The notes beneath the pieces were generated by a model. The model was given only the letters and a program-made list of their open reading frames with translations. It did not search any database and was not told the DNA's origin. 5,357 nt of DNA from Acidimicrobiia bacterium UBA4744 (GTDB lineage: Bacteria > Actinomycetota > Acidimicrobiia > Spongiisociales > UBA4744): contig DHIO01000041.1 of assembly GCA_002403855.1 (NCBI GenBank), positions 109,640-114,996 on the forward strand. The letters run 5' to 3'. Of this stretch, positions 4,204 to 5,357 are shown in pieces (position 1 is the first letter of the stretch; the number at the start of each line of letters is the position of its first letter). Made by a program: the position numbers and the translations under genes.

Positions 4204-5289
4204 TTGCGGATACGAGCTGAACGCGACGACCTGGCCGATGTGTTCTCGAGAGCCAATCGAGGAGTTGGAGTGCGTCCGGCCCAGGCCATCCTGCAAGGTG
4301 TCTTGTGTGAGGTCCACGGTGAGAGCCTTCGCGTAACGGGTACCGATCTGGAAATGACCGTGCGGACCACTACCCGAGTGGAAGTCCTCGAGGAGGGCTC
4401 GGTTGTCGTGCCCGCGCGCTTGGCGACAGAGGCAATCAGGAAGATGCCGGTGGGTGCGGTGACGTTGACGTCCACCGACGCGGAGGTCGAGATAATGGGA
4501 GCGGGTCCCCGTTTCAGCCTCCGAGAATTGCCGGTCGATGAGTTTCCCCAATTGGGGGAGGTCGATTTTGAGGGCGCTATCGATGTAGACGGGGACGAAC
4601 TGGTCGCAGCCATCACGCAGGTGACGGTCGGTGCCTCGATGGATTCGGCTCGTCCGATCCTCACCGGGGTCCTCTTCGAAAAGGACGAAGAGGGTGTCCG
4701 GCTCGTCGCGACCGATTCGTATCGGTTGGCGGTCCGGAAGCTAGAGGGGCTTGCGTTGAAGGAATCGGGCTTGGTTCCCGCCCGCGGACTGAGAGAAATG
4801 GGCCGAACGGTGGGAGCGGCCAAAATGCAATTCTCGATACGGCAACGAGAAGCCGTATTCGGATCGGAAGGCGGATCGCTCACGCTGCGTCTGATCGAAG
4901 GCACGTTCCCGAATTATCGTCAGCTTCTGCCGGAGTCATATCCGAACCGGATAGTGGTGGCCAAGACAGGGCTGCTTGATGCTCTCGGGCGGGCCTCCCT
5001 GGTGGCCGAAGACCACATCCCGGTACGGCTCCGGTTGATGGAAGGGGGTGTCGAGGTGACCGTCACGCGACAAGACGTTGGGGGGGAGACAGAGCACCTT
5101 CCGGGTGAGTATCAGGGCGAGGCCGAGGACGTGATGATTGCCTTCAACCCCCGATACTTGACGGAGGGTGTTTCCGCCATAAGCGCGGACGAAATCCAGA
5201 TCGAGGTATCAGATGGCCTCAAACCGAGTGTGATCAAAGGCGTTGACGATGACCGATTCACCTACCTGTTGATGCCAGTCCGCATCTGA
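4204..5289 (+). CDS. dnaN: DNA polymerase III beta subunit (sliding clamp)
   Basis: DnaN dimerises into a ring around DNA and tethers polymerase III and repair proteins. The 361-residue product has the three repeated clamp domains (about 1-118, 119-240, 241-361). Recognisable stretches include the N-terminal RIRAERDDLADVFSRA (2-17), the SARPILTGV region (148-156), TDSYRLA (170-176), GTFPNYRQLLP (233-243), FNPRYLTEGV (314-323) and the typical clamp ending YLLMPVRI (354-361). I chose TTG at 4204 because the residues after it match the usual DnaN beginning and a purine-rich site precedes it. The frame stays open upstream to a GTG at 4084, but those 40 residues do not look like DnaN. The stop is directly followed by the recF ATG, consistent with a dnaN-recF transcription unit. 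Confidence 0.97.
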   Translation: MRIRAERDDLADVFSRANRGVGVRPAQAILQGVLCEVHGESLRVTGTDLEMTVRTTTRVEVLEEGSVVVPARLATEAIRKMPVGAVTLTSTDAEVEIMGAGPRFSLRELPVDEFPQLGEVDFEGAIDVDGDELVAAITQVTVGASMDSARPILTGVLFEKDEEGVRLVATDSYRLAVRKLEGLALKESGLVPARGLREMGRTVGAAKMQFSIRQREAVFGSEGGSLTLRLIEGTFPNYRQLLPESYPNRIVVAKTGLLDALGRASLVAEDHIPVRLRLMEGGVEVTVTRQDVGGETEHLPGEYQGEAEDVMIAFNPRYLTEGVSAISADEIQIEVSDGLKPSVIKGVDDDRFTYLLMPVRI

Positions 5290-5357
5290 ATGGAGTTCTC
5301 TTGGCTCGAGCTCAAGGATTTTCGCTCGTACGCGGAACTTCGGATCGAACCCGACCC
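5290..5357 (+). CDS. recF: RecF recombination/repair protein, N-terminal fragment
   Basis: Only 22 codons are present before the right edge. They read MEFSWLELKDFRSYAELRIE, the characteristic RecF start (L-x-L-x-DFRSY), ahead of a Walker A ATPase motif that would lie outside the window. RecF is an SMC-like ATPase that helps load RecA at gaps. The ATG follows the dnaN TGA with no gap and without a clear ribosome site of its own, so translation is probably coupled. The position after dnaN is the classic one and supports the call despite the short evidence. Confidence 0.88.
   Translation, partial: MEFSWLELKDFRSYAELRIEPD

Noticed and set aside
4170..4904. 244-codon open frame antisense to dnaN
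   Set aside because: Its translation is Ser/Arg/Thr-rich, with the biased look of an antisense shadow, and it lies opposite the well-supported dnaN.

Overview
This window is the replication-origin neighbourhood of a bacterial chromosome. Five genes run leftward: rpmH, rnpA, yidD, yidC and jag/khpB (jag is cut by the left edge). Three genes run rightward: dnaA, dnaN and recF (only the first 22 codons of recF are present). The two groups diverge from a 526-bp gene-free region at 2118-2643. GC content is moderately high, roughly 55-60% by eye. The one perfect DnaA box, TTGTCCACA, is the form typical of Actinomycetota. Together with the L34, YidC and DnaN sequences, this suggests an actinobacterium, possibly a deep, uncultured or Acidimicrobiia-like lineage. 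That placement is an inference; no database search was possible.

Leftward arm (2117 down to 1): rpmH makes ribosomal protein L34, rnpA the protein subunit of RNase P, yidD a small membrane-insertion factor, yidC the Oxa1-type membrane insertase, and jag an RNA-binding KH/R3H protein. The genes overlap or nearly touch: rpmH/rnpA 8 nt with the proposed start, rnpA/yidD 14 nt, yidD/yidC 1 nt (TGATG), and yidC/jag 2 nt apart. They look like one translationally coupled operon joining ribosome and tRNA maturation to membrane protein insertion. Two starts are unusual. rnpA has no ATG, GTG or TTG that would give a complete protein. jag has a second strong internal ribosome site just before its KH domain.

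Centre (2118-2643): there is a well-formed promoter for dnaA (TTGTAG, 17 nt, TATACT), a weaker candidate promoter for rpmH on the opposite strand, several short inverted repeats, and three degenerate DnaA boxes spaced exactly 12 nt apart in the dnaA leader.

Rightward arm (2644-5357): dnaA (initiator) is followed by a 189-bp spacer with a perfect DnaA box directly after the stop codon and an AT-rich tract near its far end. Then come dnaN (sliding clamp, TTG start) and recF (stop and start directly adjacent). The origin could lie in either spacer or be split between them.

Overall this is a conserved core locus. I see no new multi-gene system, mobile element, CRISPR array, tRNA or rRNA. The points worth a second look are start-site oddities, a substituted key residue in YidC, and the arrangement of the origin elements.
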